Assembly (NCBI GenBank): GCA_020632715.1 | Contig: JACKFA010000003.1 | Location: forward strand, 186,001-250,000 | Reading direction: 5' to 3' | DNA: 64,000 nucleotides | Source of the DNA: Deltaproteobacteria bacterium | GTDB taxonomy: Bacteria; Myxococcota_A; UBA9042; PHBI01 | Part shown: positions 40,801 to 49,953 of the stretch, one piece after another | How positions within the stretch are numbered: position 1 is the stretch's first letter | How the letters are laid out: every line of letters starts with the position of its first letter | Program-made: the position numbers and the translations under genes | Notes under the pieces: generated by a model | Databases searched by the model: none | The model's input: only the letters and a program-made list of their open reading frames with translations | Told to the model about the DNA's origin: nothing

Positions 40801-41332
40801 TCCGCTGGAGATCGCGGTCTTCGCGATCGACGGGGGCGAGGTGGTCGACGAGGCGCCGAACCTCGGCACGCAGATCGTCTTCGCCGACCCGACGAAGCTC
40901 GTGACGGTCACGTTCGAGCTCGACGCGACGGGCTCGGAGATCCCGCTGAGCTCGTTCTCGTCGATCCAGGCGCCGCCGCCGCCGGCGGGGGACGGGGCGG
41001 TGTCGATCGTCGGCAACCAGGACGCCTTCGCGAACTGGACGCCGAACTCGGTGTTCATGAAGGACGACGGCGTCGCCCCGGACACGGCCGCGGGCGACAA
41101 CATCTGGACCATCGCCTTCACGTTCATCCCGGGGTCGAACCTCCAGTACAAGTACACGATCGGGCACTCGGGGGAGTCCTGGGGCGGGACGGAGGAGTAC
41201 CCGCTCACGAACCGTGGCTACACCGTGCCGTCCGACGGGACGCGCCGGCTCCGGATCCGCGACGTCTTCGCGGACCGGCCCGAGCCGTCGGGGTCGATGG
41301 CGGCGATGACGACCATCACGGTCGAGGAATAG
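37820..41332 (+). CDS. Lipidated GH57 alpha-glucan hydrolase with CBM20-like C-terminus
   Basis: 1170 residues. Lipobox AALSAC (Cys22), GDDGG and a DT/DD linker to 80. An Ig-like (Big_5) domain covers about 84-178. GH57 motifs: HQHQP at 185-189, GMWPSEGS at 496-503 (Glu501, presumed nucleophile), ILDGENAW with Asp610 as presumed acid/base, and the later helical region (YEDLFPGSWIGG, EENIAWNYLRTA). This is the amylopullulanase-type GH57 lineage. A DOMON-like stretch (PDDDIARVFYGYNRLDQGRIFL) follows. The end (about 1060-1165) is a CBM20-like module: NWTPNSVFMKDDG, GDNIWTIAF, LQYKYTIGHSGESWGGTEEY. Both bond specificities (1,4 and 1,6) are possible. Confidence 0.88.
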   Translation: MRLTRLLSLTAAVALAAALSACGDDGGKVTTDTADAADTGGVDATDTVTPEDTGGGDDIPNDTAADTADDTADDTSDTSAPPALAIARAWSGDGSAVHVRFDDAIEAPAASAFAVTPDGGGAAIDVTAVAADGADVTLTLASALDAGTTYVVTATGVHGTGGLDTPAGGATAPVLARVALNMVWHQHQPSYLDPARDELTGPWVRKHATKDYFDMTAILRGYPDVHVNVNLTSSLLTQLDRYVTALAPYVDTDTHTVGDESAYLAASGGHTDPWVDLLLRDTPAPGDLTEAERGYYFADTWSMRSISEPLRAYFPEYEALILKDSATYTRLDLAALKVWFELGWMDPDFLRGPVTVYEDGGADVVVDLSDVVVEDAEGHFRLAATYTDTGVAESERLARLEALANRLVAVNYEIMKGIFEVHKALGWTGTTGQVEVLTTPFFHPILPLLFDTDLAAEGQPADTLPDPAFSYPGDVATQLDLAVAYYTRTFGHAPTGMWPSEGSVAEEIVPAFVAAGIEWIATDRDVLVRGMPGASHLEPYMIDADTVAGDGGDTDDELMIVFRDTELSDKVGFFYQSNPPEENAADFVRTVLAKAPRWGEPARLMSVILDGENAWEWYTKDHDGKRFQHLLYEGLAAAYADGSVITVTGDEYVKGNAARGLVAHPVTAMTEYEDLFPGSWIGGRLDTWIGEVEENIAWNYLRTARADLAAAAVLLNPILGDPAGDLDPPTGGGAALAWWSAWRAMLSAEGSDWFWWYGTDQTSAGGDDSPFDAIFRAQLGAVYAEMNAALTANGQLAVEVPAFPPILQPEPVAMTGPFGTLPVLDGALVPGESEWVPPGGVFYDNDSVGASHDPDDDIARVFYGYNRLDQGRIFLAIETSEVLADKLGTDYQLVVYTSHGNLVTEGESQTIEADPFNATTKEGVTVAFGSGGPARRLAFDFSGAAVAATLEEADGSGGWTAVAAPGVQIGATPALGTLLEVRFLLTDLGMKNGDPLEIAVFAIDGGEVVDEAPNLGTQIVFADPTKLVTVTFELDATGSEIPLSSFSSIQAPPPPAGDGAVSIVGNQDAFANWTPNSVFMKDDGVAPDTAAGDNIWTIAFTFIPGSNLQYKYTIGHSGESWGGTEEYPLTNRGYTVPSDGTRRLRIRDVFADRPEPSGSMAAMTTITVEE

Positions 41333-41343
41333 AGGGGAAGCTC

Positions 41344-41688
41344 ATGAAGCGAGCGTTGATGGGGATCGCGATGCTGGTGTGGGGCTCGGTGGCGACGGGC
41401 GGGCTCGCCCGCGCGGACGTGCCTCCGCCCGAGGTGGAGCTCTGCGCCGGCAAGGCGCCGAACGACCCGTGCGGCGAGGGCAACGGCCGCTGCCAGGACG
41501 GCACGTGCTCGCGCGCGACGCCCGACGGATCGGTCGACTACCAGTGCTTCAAGTGCGTCGACGGCAACTCCGACACGTCGGCCGGCGGCGGCGGGTGCGC
41601 CGCGGGCGGGGAGGGCGCCGGCGCGCTGGCGCTCGCGGCGGTTCTCGGGCTCGTCGGGGTCGCGGTCGCGCGGCGGCGCGCCGCCTGA
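41344..41688 (+). CDS. Small MYXO-CTERM-type protein
   Basis: 114 residues, Shine-Dalgarno AGGGGAAG, 11 nt after GH57. Signal peptide cleaved after ARA, a central part with eight or more cysteines (LCAGKAPNDPCGEGNGRCQDGTC), then GGCAAGGEGAGALALAA, a hydrophobic segment and ARRRAA. That tail is the MYXO-CTERM pattern, a sorting signal processed on the way to the surface of Myxococcota. No known domain. Its place in the operon suggests a surface partner of the glucan enzymes. Confidence 0.75.
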   Translation: MKRALMGIAMLVWGSVATGGLARADVPPPEVELCAGKAPNDPCGEGNGRCQDGTCSRATPDGSVDYQCFKCVDGNSDTSAGGGGCAAGGEGAGALALAAVLGLVGVAVARRRAA

Positions 41689-41723
41689 TCCTGGAGGCGC
41701 CTCCCCGCGCCGACTCGATCAGG
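41684..41723. terminator. Composite hairpin between convergent genes
   Basis: Outer arms CCTGATC (41684-41690) and GATCAGG (41717-41723) enclose the palindrome GGAGGCGCCTCC (41693-41704). It spans both stop codons (41688 and 41719) and could end transcripts from both sides. Confidence 0.45.
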
Positions 41724-44442
41724 GGGCCGCGGCGGGGAGGACGCGCAGCTCGGCGACGCGCGGGCGGTTCCACGGGCCGTCCGCGCCGCCCGTCCCGCGG
41801 TAGCGCGCGAAGTGCTCGAACGCGCTCATGTTCGCGGTCGCGTCGGCGCCCGTGAGCGCGAGCCGGTAGGAGCGCGCGGCGTCGAGCGCGACGGGGACGG
41901 CCGTCGAGAGCACGTAGCGCGAGTCGCTCCCGAGCTGCGGCATGACGACGGGGCCGCTCGCGACGACGTCGCCGCTCGCCTCGTCGGTGACGGTGAGCCA
42001 GCGGATCCCGCAGGCGATGCCGGTGTCGACGCCGCCTGCGCCGTTGCCGTAGCGCAGCTCGATGAGTGCTGGCCCCGTGCGCGCCGGGCGGAAGCCGGCC
42101 ACGGTGACGCCGGCGGTGTCGCTGTCGAGGCGGACGTAGGCGCGCGCCGGGTCGGCGACGAAGACGGCGCCGTCGTCGGGTGTGAGCGCGCTCGCCGGGA
42201 CGACCTGCGCGGCGGCGTCGCCGTCGCCGTACCAGCAGCGCGGGCGCGAGCGCTGGCTCGCGAGGGCGCTGCCGTCGTCGTAGCGGGCGGTCACGACGTA
42301 GCAGGAGCCGACGCGCGCCGCGGCGGTGGCCGCGTCGTCGCGGAAGGTCGTCGTGGTGCCGGGGAGGTCGTCCGCGACGCGCTCGCCGTCGCGGTCGACG
42401 GCGAGGAGCACGCGCTCGGGGGCGTCCTCGTCGCCGAGGCGCAGCGTGAGCTCGAGGTGGTCGTCGACGGGGGCGAGGCCCGTGATGAAGGGGGCGGCGG
42501 GTGAGAAGATCGCGTGCGGCCCCGACGCGGGATCGACCGCGTGGAGCGCGCTCGCGGCGGCCACCGGCGCGAGCGTGACGTCGAGCCGTGACGCCGCCTC
42601 GAGCGCGGCGTCGTCGACCCGCAGGGCGCCTGCGCGCGTGGTCACGGGGGCGCCGTCGAGGGTCGCGCTCACCGCGCGGTAGGCGCCGTCGGCGGCGGGG
42701 GGCGACGGGAGGTGGAGGACGACCGAGAGGCGCTTTCCGTGCCAGGGGACGTCGTTCAGGACGAGCTCGGAGCTCCCAGAGAACCAGGTGTTGTGCACTG
42801 CAACAGGCATGAATGGGTCGACGTTCAGGCCACTTGCGTCGAAGTCGAGGCCGAAGAGTGTGCGCTGCACAAACGAGAGGTAGCCGCCGACCGACCACAG
42901 CTGCCGCCGCGAGCAGACGACCGGGCCGGACACGGAGCCCTCCTCGAACCAGGTGGCGCCGGTGCCGGCCTCGACGTTCTCCATGTTCGAGAGGTTGAGG
43001 GCCGCCGCGCGGAGGAGCGCGGTCATCGCGCGCGCGGCGACGGCGGCGTTGTCGACCCGCGCCGCCGCGCGGAGGAGGTACGCCGTGACGAAGGGCCACT
43101 CCGCGCGGTTGTGGTAGACGGGGAGCGCGCGGTCCTCGGGCCAGGTCACGGGCGGCCCCGGTCCGTAGAAGGGCCAGCTCGCGACGACGCGGGCGGCCTC
43201 GTCGGCGGTCGCGACCCCGGTGAGCACGGCGAGGGCGTTGCCGAGGAGGTCGAAGCGGGCGCCGGCGACGGCGTCGCGCGGATCGCCGCCGCGGAAGCTC
43301 GCGAAGAGCCCGTCCGCCTCGCGCCAGAAGGCGTCGTGCACGGCGGGGGCGAGGGCGTCGGCCCAGCCGGTGTGGCGCGCGGCGGCGTCGTCGTCGCCGG
43401 CGTCGGCCTCGAGCTCGGCGAGGAATCGGAGCGCCCCGAGGTGGGCGAGGTTCGTCGAGAGCGCCGCGCTCGCGGCGATGGGGGCGACGTCGTTCCGGGT
43501 CCAGAGGGGGTAGGTCTGCTCGCGCCAGTCGAGGAAGGAGGTCTCGCCGCGGTAGAGGCCGGTCGCGGCGTCGAAGGCGACGGCGCGGTCGCGCTCGACG
43601 GTGTTCCGGAGCGCCTCGCGGGCGGCCGCGGCGAAGGCGTCGCGCGCGTCACCCGGCGGGAGGGCGTCGCGGACGGCGCGCGCGCCGAGGGCCCAGACGA
43701 CGCGGTCGGTGGACACCGGCCAGCTCCCGCCGGAGCCCGTGTCCTGCACGATCTCCGGGGCGCCCGAGCCGTCGCGGCGCGCGGAGAGCTTGAAGCGGAG
43801 CGAGCTCGCGGCGCGGGCGGGGGCGGCGACGGCGAGGCCGAGGTGGGTCGCGTAGGCGGTGTCGCGGGTCCAGACGTAGGTCCAGAGCTCGCCCGTCTCG
43901 AGGCAGCCGTCGGGGCCGCAGGGGACGGGCTGCCCGGGGGAGAGATCGCCGTTGGTGATGGTCGCGACGGAGGCCTCGCGGACCTCGTCCCAGGCGAGCG
44001 CGTAGAGGGCGTCGAAGAGGTCGTTCCCGGTGCGCGCGGTGGGGGCGTCGGCGGCCTCGACGACCTCGCGCGGGTTCGGGCCGCGGCCGTCGCGGAGCGC
44101 GGCGGTCGTGCCGAGGGTGTAGGTGCGGCGGCAGGCGGCGCGGTCGTCGATGGCGACGGTGGCGGCGCCGAGCGGATCGTCGAGCGTCGCGCCCGGATCG
44201 GCCCCGACGGTCTCCGGGGTGAGGCAGGCGGGCCCGGGCGGCGACGTGTCCGTGTCCGTGTCCGTGTCGGCGGCCGTGCCCGTGCCCGTGTCCGTGTCGG
44301 CGGCCGTGTCCGCGACCGTCTCCGTGTCGGCGAGGTCGGTGGTGGCGGTGTCCGTGGCGCCGCCGCCCCCGTCGCCGCCACACGCGCCGGCCGCGAGCCA
44401 GAGCACCGGGATCGCCGTCGTCCAACCCATCCGTCGCCGCAT
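41719..44442 (-). CDS. Lipidated six-hairpin glycosidase-like protein
   Basis: 907 residues from ATG 44442 (GGAGGTGAG just upstream). Lipobox WLAAGAC (Cys21), GGDGGGG and the longest DT linker of the window (repeats of ADTDT). The next 450 residues form an (alpha/alpha)6 toroid: ELWTYVWTRDTAYATHLGL, TSFLDWREQTYPLWTRND, FWREADGLFASFRGG, NRAEWPFVTAYLLRAAA and EEGSVSGPVVCSRRQLWSVGG. These helices carry the acidic residues expected for inverting glycosidases of the trehalase/amylo-alpha-1,6-glucosidase/GH63-like clan. C-terminal beta domains follow. Surrounded by alpha-glucan enzymes, a glucosidase or debranching role is likely but substrate is not readable. It is divergent from the gene at 44584 (141 nt containing a CCGGCT/AGCCGG hairpin at 44480-44498). 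Confidence 0.78.
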   Translation of the reverse strand: MRRRMGWTTAIPVLWLAAGACGGDGGGGATDTATTDLADTETVADTAADTDTGTGTAADTDTDTDTSPPGPACLTPETVGADPGATLDDPLGAATVAIDDRAACRRTYTLGTTAALRDGRGPNPREVVEAADAPTARTGNDLFDALYALAWDEVREASVATITNGDLSPGQPVPCGPDGCLETGELWTYVWTRDTAYATHLGLAVAAPARAASSLRFKLSARRDGSGAPEIVQDTGSGGSWPVSTDRVVWALGARAVRDALPPGDARDAFAAAAREALRNTVERDRAVAFDAATGLYRGETSFLDWREQTYPLWTRNDVAPIAASAALSTNLAHLGALRFLAELEADAGDDDAAARHTGWADALAPAVHDAFWREADGLFASFRGGDPRDAVAGARFDLLGNALAVLTGVATADEAARVVASWPFYGPGPPVTWPEDRALPVYHNRAEWPFVTAYLLRAAARVDNAAVAARAMTALLRAAALNLSNMENVEAGTGATWFEEGSVSGPVVCSRRQLWSVGGYLSFVQRTLFGLDFDASGLNVDPFMPVAVHNTWFSGSSELVLNDVPWHGKRLSVVLHLPSPPAADGAYRAVSATLDGAPVTTRAGALRVDDAALEAASRLDVTLAPVAAASALHAVDPASGPHAIFSPAAPFITGLAPVDDHLELTLRLGDEDAPERVLLAVDRDGERVADDLPGTTTTFRDDAATAAARVGSCYVVTARYDDGSALASQRSRPRCWYGDGDAAAQVVPASALTPDDGAVFVADPARAYVRLDSDTAGVTVAGFRPARTGPALIELRYGNGAGGVDTGIACGIRWLTVTDEASGDVVASGPVVMPQLGSDSRYVLSTAVPVALDAARSYRLALTGADATANMSAFEHFARYRGTGGADGPWNRPRVAELRVLPAAAP

Positions 44443-44583
44443 CGCGCTCACCTCCGCCCCCGCGAGGGTTCCACGCGCCCCGGCTCGCTTCAAGCCGGCG
44501 CTTCACCCGAGGCGGGCGACCCCGTATCCTGTGGCGGCCGCCGCGCGCTCGCCGCGGCGCCCGCTGTCCGCCCCGGAGCCTCC

Positions 44584-46635
44584 ATGCCCGCCTCCCGCCC
44601 GCTCTCCCTCGCTCCTCGCGCCGTCGTGGCCCTGCTGCTGCTGCTCGCCGCCGCGGCGCTCGCCACCGCCTGCGGCGGCGACGGCGGCACCGCCACCGAC
44701 ACGCGCGGCGGCGACACGGACGTCGTGAGCGCCGCCTGCACGCCGAACCCCTGCCACGGGCACGGGCAGTGCTCGGCGAGCGGCGACGGCTTCGTCTGCT
44801 CGTGCCAGACGGGCTACGCGGGCGAGACGTGCGACACCTGCGCGGCCAACTTCCAGGACGTGGGCGGCGTCTGCAGCTCGCTGCCGCCGGTCTGCATCGG
44901 CGTCCCGTGTCAGAACGGGATCTGCCGCGACCAGGGCGGGGCCGCGGTCTGCACGTGCGACCCGGGCTTTCAGGGCGACGGCTGCACCGAGTGCGCCATC
45001 GGCTACGCCGGCGACGACTGCGCGCCCGTGACCGCGGGCGCCTGCGGCGACCTCACGGCGTTCGATTGGCGCGACGCGGTCATGTACTTCGTCATGACCG
45101 ACCGCTTCTACGACAGCGACGGGAAGTCCGACCCGGTCGAGGGGGTGAGCGGCGACAACGGGCACGGCGCGAGCGGGCAGTACGAGGGCGGCGACCTCGC
45201 GGGCGTGCAGGCGAAGCTCGGCTACATCGCGGACCTCGGCGCGACGACCGTGTGGATCACGGCCCCCTTCGAGAACCGGAACTCGCGCGGGCGCGGCACG
45301 AACGACCCGAAGTACTACTCGGGCTACCACGGCTACTGGCCGTCACCGGCGAACATCGACTACACGAACCCGGGTTCCCCGACGCCGACGCCGATGGTGG
45401 AGTCGCGGATCGGCACGGCCTCGGCGCTGCGCGCGCTCATCACGTCGATCCACGGGACGACCGCGGCGGACGGGCACCGGATGAAGATCCTCGTCGACTA
45501 CGTGATGAACCACGTGGGCGACGAGAGCGGGCTCTACGCGGCCCACCCGGGCTGGTTCATCAAGAACGAGGACGGGACGATCCCGCTCTGCGCGCCCAAC
45601 AACTGGTGGGACGACCCGTACTGGGGCACGCGCTGCGCGTTCGCGAGCTACCTCCCGGCGTTCGACTTCTATCAGGAGGCGCCGCGGGCGTGGTCCATCG
45701 CGGACGCCGTCTGGTGGGCGAAGGAGTTCGGCTTCGACGGCTACCGGCTCGACGCGATCAAGCACGTCCCGCTCGACTGGCTGACGGAGCTGCGCGCGGC
45801 CGTCGACGAGGCGTTCCCGAGCCCGCCGGGGGGGCGCTTCTACCTCGTCGGGGAGACGTTCAACTACTCGAACAAGGAGCTCCTGAAGAAGTTCATCGAC
45901 CCCGACACGATGCTCGATGGGCAGTTCGACTTCCCGTTCAAGTTCGAGATGTGCGAGGGCGTCTTCAAGGGCGACATGGCGGGCTTCGCGACGTGGATGG
46001 CCGACAACGACGGCTACTACCAGGTCGACGGGGCGTCGAAGGACACGATCATGGCGCTCTGGGTGGGCAACCACGACATCCCGCGGGCCATCCACTTCGC
46101 GTCGGGGGAGATCACCGACTGCGCGCAGGCGAGCACGTTCCAGAACGGCTGGTCGCTCGACTACGATCAGCCCGAGGACGCAGCGCCGTACGAGCTCCTC
46201 TCGGTGGCGTTCGCGACGGAGATGACCAACCCCGGGGTGCCGCTCATCTACTACGGCGACGAGATCGGGCTCGCGGGCGGCGGGGATCCGGACAACCGGC
46301 GGATGATGGTGTGGGACGACGACGCGCTCTCCGACGCGCAGAAGGCGCTCCGGGAGCGGGTGCGGGCGCTCGCGCACATCCGCGGGACCTACAAGGCGCT
46401 CTCGCGCGGGACGCGGACGACGCTGTCGTCGTCGGCGGACACCTGGGTCTACCGCATGGGGGGCTGCGGCGAGGGCGCGCCCGACGTGATCGTGGCGCTG
46501 AACCGCGGCGACGCCGACGCGACCGAGGCGATCCCGGCCGGCGACTACACGGACCTCGTGAGCGACGAGGCCGTCAGCGGGGGCGGGGACGTCACCGTGC
46601 CGGCGCGGGGCTTCCGGATCCTGCGGGTGGACTGA
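44584..46635 (+). CDS. Lipidated alpha-amylase (GH13) with N-terminal EGF-like domains
   Basis: 683 residues from ATG 44584 (GGAG 5 nt upstream). Lipobox LATAC (Cys30), GGDGGTATDT. Two EGF-like modules follow (ACTPNPCHGHGQC...CSCQTGYAGETC; CIGVPCQNGIC...CTCDPGFQGDGC), then the barrel starting YFVMTDRFYDSDG. GH13 regions: DYVMNHVG, GYRLDAIKHVP (nucleophile Asp390), VGETFN (acid Glu424), VGNHDIPR (Asp498). A C-terminal beta domain ends FRILRVD. The enzyme resembles MalS-like and cyclodextrin-glucanotransferase-like amylases. EGF-like modules on a bacterial amylase are unusual; in myxobacteria such modules occur on surface proteins and may hold the enzyme away from the membrane. Confidence 0.9.
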   Translation: MPASRPLSLAPRAVVALLLLLAAAALATACGGDGGTATDTRGGDTDVVSAACTPNPCHGHGQCSASGDGFVCSCQTGYAGETCDTCAANFQDVGGVCSSLPPVCIGVPCQNGICRDQGGAAVCTCDPGFQGDGCTECAIGYAGDDCAPVTAGACGDLTAFDWRDAVMYFVMTDRFYDSDGKSDPVEGVSGDNGHGASGQYEGGDLAGVQAKLGYIADLGATTVWITAPFENRNSRGRGTNDPKYYSGYHGYWPSPANIDYTNPGSPTPTPMVESRIGTASALRALITSIHGTTAADGHRMKILVDYVMNHVGDESGLYAAHPGWFIKNEDGTIPLCAPNNWWDDPYWGTRCAFASYLPAFDFYQEAPRAWSIADAVWWAKEFGFDGYRLDAIKHVPLDWLTELRAAVDEAFPSPPGGRFYLVGETFNYSNKELLKKFIDPDTMLDGQFDFPFKFEMCEGVFKGDMAGFATWMADNDGYYQVDGASKDTIMALWVGNHDIPRAIHFASGEITDCAQASTFQNGWSLDYDQPEDAAPYELLSVAFATEMTNPGVPLIYYGDEIGLAGGGDPDNRRMMVWDDDALSDAQKALRERVRALAHIRGTYKALSRGTRTTLSSSADTWVYRMGGCGEGAPDVIVALNRGDADATEAIPAGDYTDLVSDEAVSGGGDVTVPARGFRILRVD

Positions 46636-46716
46636 TGCGATCCGGCGCGCGTGCCCGGTCGTATCGTTCGTGAACCGGTCGGTCGGCGGACGACGACGCG
46701 AGGGCGAGGGCATGGG

Positions 46717-47535
46717 GTGAAGCGAGCGCAGAGGACCACGGCGGGGCGCTCAGCGTGGCTCGGCGCCGCGTTGGCCGCCGTCATCGTCGTCGCGGGAGGC
46801 GACGCGCGGGCGCACTTCCGGCTCCTCGAGCCGGCCTGCTTCTCGGAGCAGGACTCGGTCGGGGTTCCGCTCAAGAGCCCGCCCTGCGGTCAGGACGACC
46901 CGGCGGCGCCGGTCGTGCTGACGGGGGCCGTGACCCACTACGCGGCGGGCGACGTCATCACGGTCACGATCGACGAGCGCATCACGCACCCGGGGCACTA
47001 CCGGATCGCCATCGCGCCCGACATGGCGTCGCTCCCGGCCGACCCGCCCGTGACGGCGGGCGCCTCGCCGTGCGGCGCGACCGTCATCGACCCGGCGCCG
47101 ACGTTGCCCCTCCTCGCCGACGGGGTGCTCGTGCACACGGCGCGCTTCGACGGCCCGCAGACGGTCGAGATCCCGCTGCCCGCGGGCTTCGAGTGCGACG
47201 AGTGCGTGCTCCAGGTCGTCGAGTTCATGTCGAACCACGGCCTCAACAATCCAGGCGGCTGCTTCTACCACCACTGCGCCGTCGTCAGCGTCGGGGACGG
47301 CGCGCCGGGCGAGGACGTCGGCGGGAGCGGGGCGGACGCCGCGGGGGCGGGCGACGACGCGGGCGCTGACGTGGTCGACACGACCGACGCCGTCGTGACC
47401 ACCGACACCGCCACGGGCGCGAGGGCGTCGGACGCCGGCGGGTGTGACGCGGGCGGCGAGGGCGCAGGCGCGCTCTTGCTCTTCGCGGCCGCGCTCCTCC
47501 TCGCGCTGGCCCGCCGTCTCGCGCCGACGGCGTAG
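46717..47535 (+). CDS. MYXO-CTERM protein with LPMO-like mature N-terminal histidine
   Basis: 272 residues from GTG 46717; the more distant ATG at 46651 would put 22 basic residues before the signal. The signal peptide ends DARA, so the mature chain starts HFRLLEPACF: a free N-terminal His, as in copper-dependent lytic polysaccharide monooxygenases. A beta-sandwich-like body follows with a second candidate copper ligand in MSNHGLNNPGGCFYHHCAVV and four to six cysteines. Then come a DA/DT linker and the MYXO-CTERM tail GGCDAGGEGAGALLLFAAA...ARR. Myxobacterial proteins of this kind have been described as polysaccharide-monooxygenase-like. Placed 81 nt after an amylase, oxidative attack on starch is an attractive but unproven role. 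Confidence 0.7.
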   Translation: MKRAQRTTAGRSAWLGAALAAVIVVAGGDARAHFRLLEPACFSEQDSVGVPLKSPPCGQDDPAAPVVLTGAVTHYAAGDVITVTIDERITHPGHYRIAIAPDMASLPADPPVTAGASPCGATVIDPAPTLPLLADGVLVHTARFDGPQTVEIPLPAGFECDECVLQVVEFMSNHGLNNPGGCFYHHCAVVSVGDGAPGEDVGGSGADAAGAGDDAGADVVDTTDAVVTTDTATGARASDAGGCDAGGEGAGALLLFAAALLLALARRLAPTA

Positions 47536-47563
47536 AAGGGGATGTTGTTGGGGTGTTTTGCTG

Positions 47564-47584
47564 CGGATACGTCGACCGTATCCG
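47564..47584. terminator. Perfect hairpin after the LPMO-like gene
   Basis: CGGATACG, 5-nt loop, CGTATCCG, 29 nt past the stop at 47535. Preceded by a run of G and T, without a T-tract on the plus-strand side. Terminator by position. Confidence 0.4.
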
Positions 47585-47602
47585 AACTGGTACGCGCCGC
47601 GC

Positions 47603-47880
47603 TCAGGGGTGCGTGCCGCAGAAGCGCGCGAGCTCGCCGCATCCCTGCTGCACGGGCAGCCTTCGCGCTCCGCGTCGTCGTCGCACGCGACCTCGCCGAC
47701 TACCGGAGCTCGCGCATCGGGCACGGGCACGCGGAGCACGCGGCGGCGCCGCTGTCGGGGAAGGCGCCGTCCGGGCAGCGAAACTCCCCGTCTGGGCACG
47801 GGCTCGGGGGACGCGAGACCGTAGCAAGCTCCGAGGCCCGGTTCCTGAAGGTACCCGACGATCGTCTGCTGGCCGCGCTC
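47603..47880 (-). pseudogene. Broken cysteine-rich gene remnant
   Basis: The 340-nt stretch between the LPMO-like gene and the racemase gene has no intact ORF. Three minus-strand frames in succession read as parts of one cysteine-rich protein: CPDGEFRCPDGAFPDSG...ACSACPCPM, then VGEVACDDDAEREGCPC, then QQGCGELARFCGTHP followed by a stop at 47603. Two single-base shifts would join them. I see no start codon with a Shine-Dalgarno. It may be a decayed small secreted protein or an assembly error. Confidence 0.35.
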
Positions 47881-48654
47881 AGCGCGGCGCGAGCGGCGGG
47901 CCGTCCCAGCGGGTGACGTCGAGGTCGAGCCTCCAGGCGAGGCGCGCCGCGTCGGCCGTCGCCGCGGGGGCCCCCGTCGTCAGCACGCGGAGGGCGCCGA
48001 CCTCGGCGCCGCCGGCGTCGTCGAGGCCGAACGCCGCCGCGGCCGCGTCCACCAGGGCGTCGACGGGGTCGATGAGCGCGACGCCCGGCAGGTGGCGCGC
48101 GAAGGCGCCGGCGATGGCCGGGTAGTGGGTGCAGGCGAGGACGAGCGCGTCGACCTCGGCCGCGCGGATGGGGGCGAGGATCCGCGCGAGATCCGCCTCG
48201 AGCGCGGGGCCGCCGAGGCGCCCGGCCTCGATGTGCGCCGAGAGCGGCTGCGCGACGGACTGCACGACCTCGCGCCCGGCCGCCTCGAGCGGCGCCGACC
48301 ACGCCCTCGACGCGATGGTCCGCGCGCCGCCCACGACGCCGAGCCGCCGATGACCGCTCCGGAGCGCGACGGCCACGCCGGGCGCGATGACGCCCACGAT
48401 GGGGCAGGGCGGGTCGCGGAGAGGCAGCACGCTGCTCGCCGCGTTGCAGGCGATGACGCAGTGCGTCACGTCGAGCGCGGCCACGACCGCGCGGACGCGC
48501 GCGGCGAGCGCGTCCGCGTCGAGCTTCCCGTAGGGGGTCGCGCCGCTGTCGGACAGGTAGGTGAACGCGAGCCCCGGGAACCGCCGCCGGAGGCGCGCGA
48601 GCGTGTCGAGCCCGCCGATGCCCCAGTCGAGGACGCCGACGTGGGCGGCCGTCG

Positions 48655-48658
<4 letters not shown>
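47879..48658 (-). CDS. Aspartate/glutamate racemase superfamily protein, probable glutamate racemase
   Basis: 259 residues from GTG 48658, which overlaps the previous stop (GTGA). Family landmarks: LDWGIGGLDTL (Asp11; usual form DSGxGGL), DSGATPYGKL, IACNAASSVLPL with the first catalytic Cys71, and ACTHYPAI with the second catalytic Cys176 and His178. Both cysteines are kept, so 1,1-proton-transfer racemisation is possible; MurI supplies D-glutamate for peptidoglycan. Several motifs differ from typical MurI (DWG for DSG, ACNAAS for ACNTAS), so another substrate such as a different amino acid or dicarboxylate is possible. The coupling to a cysteine-dioxygenase-type gene is not standard for MurI. 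Confidence 0.75.
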
Positions 48659-49949
<1,291 letters not shown>

Positions 49950-49953
<4 letters not shown>

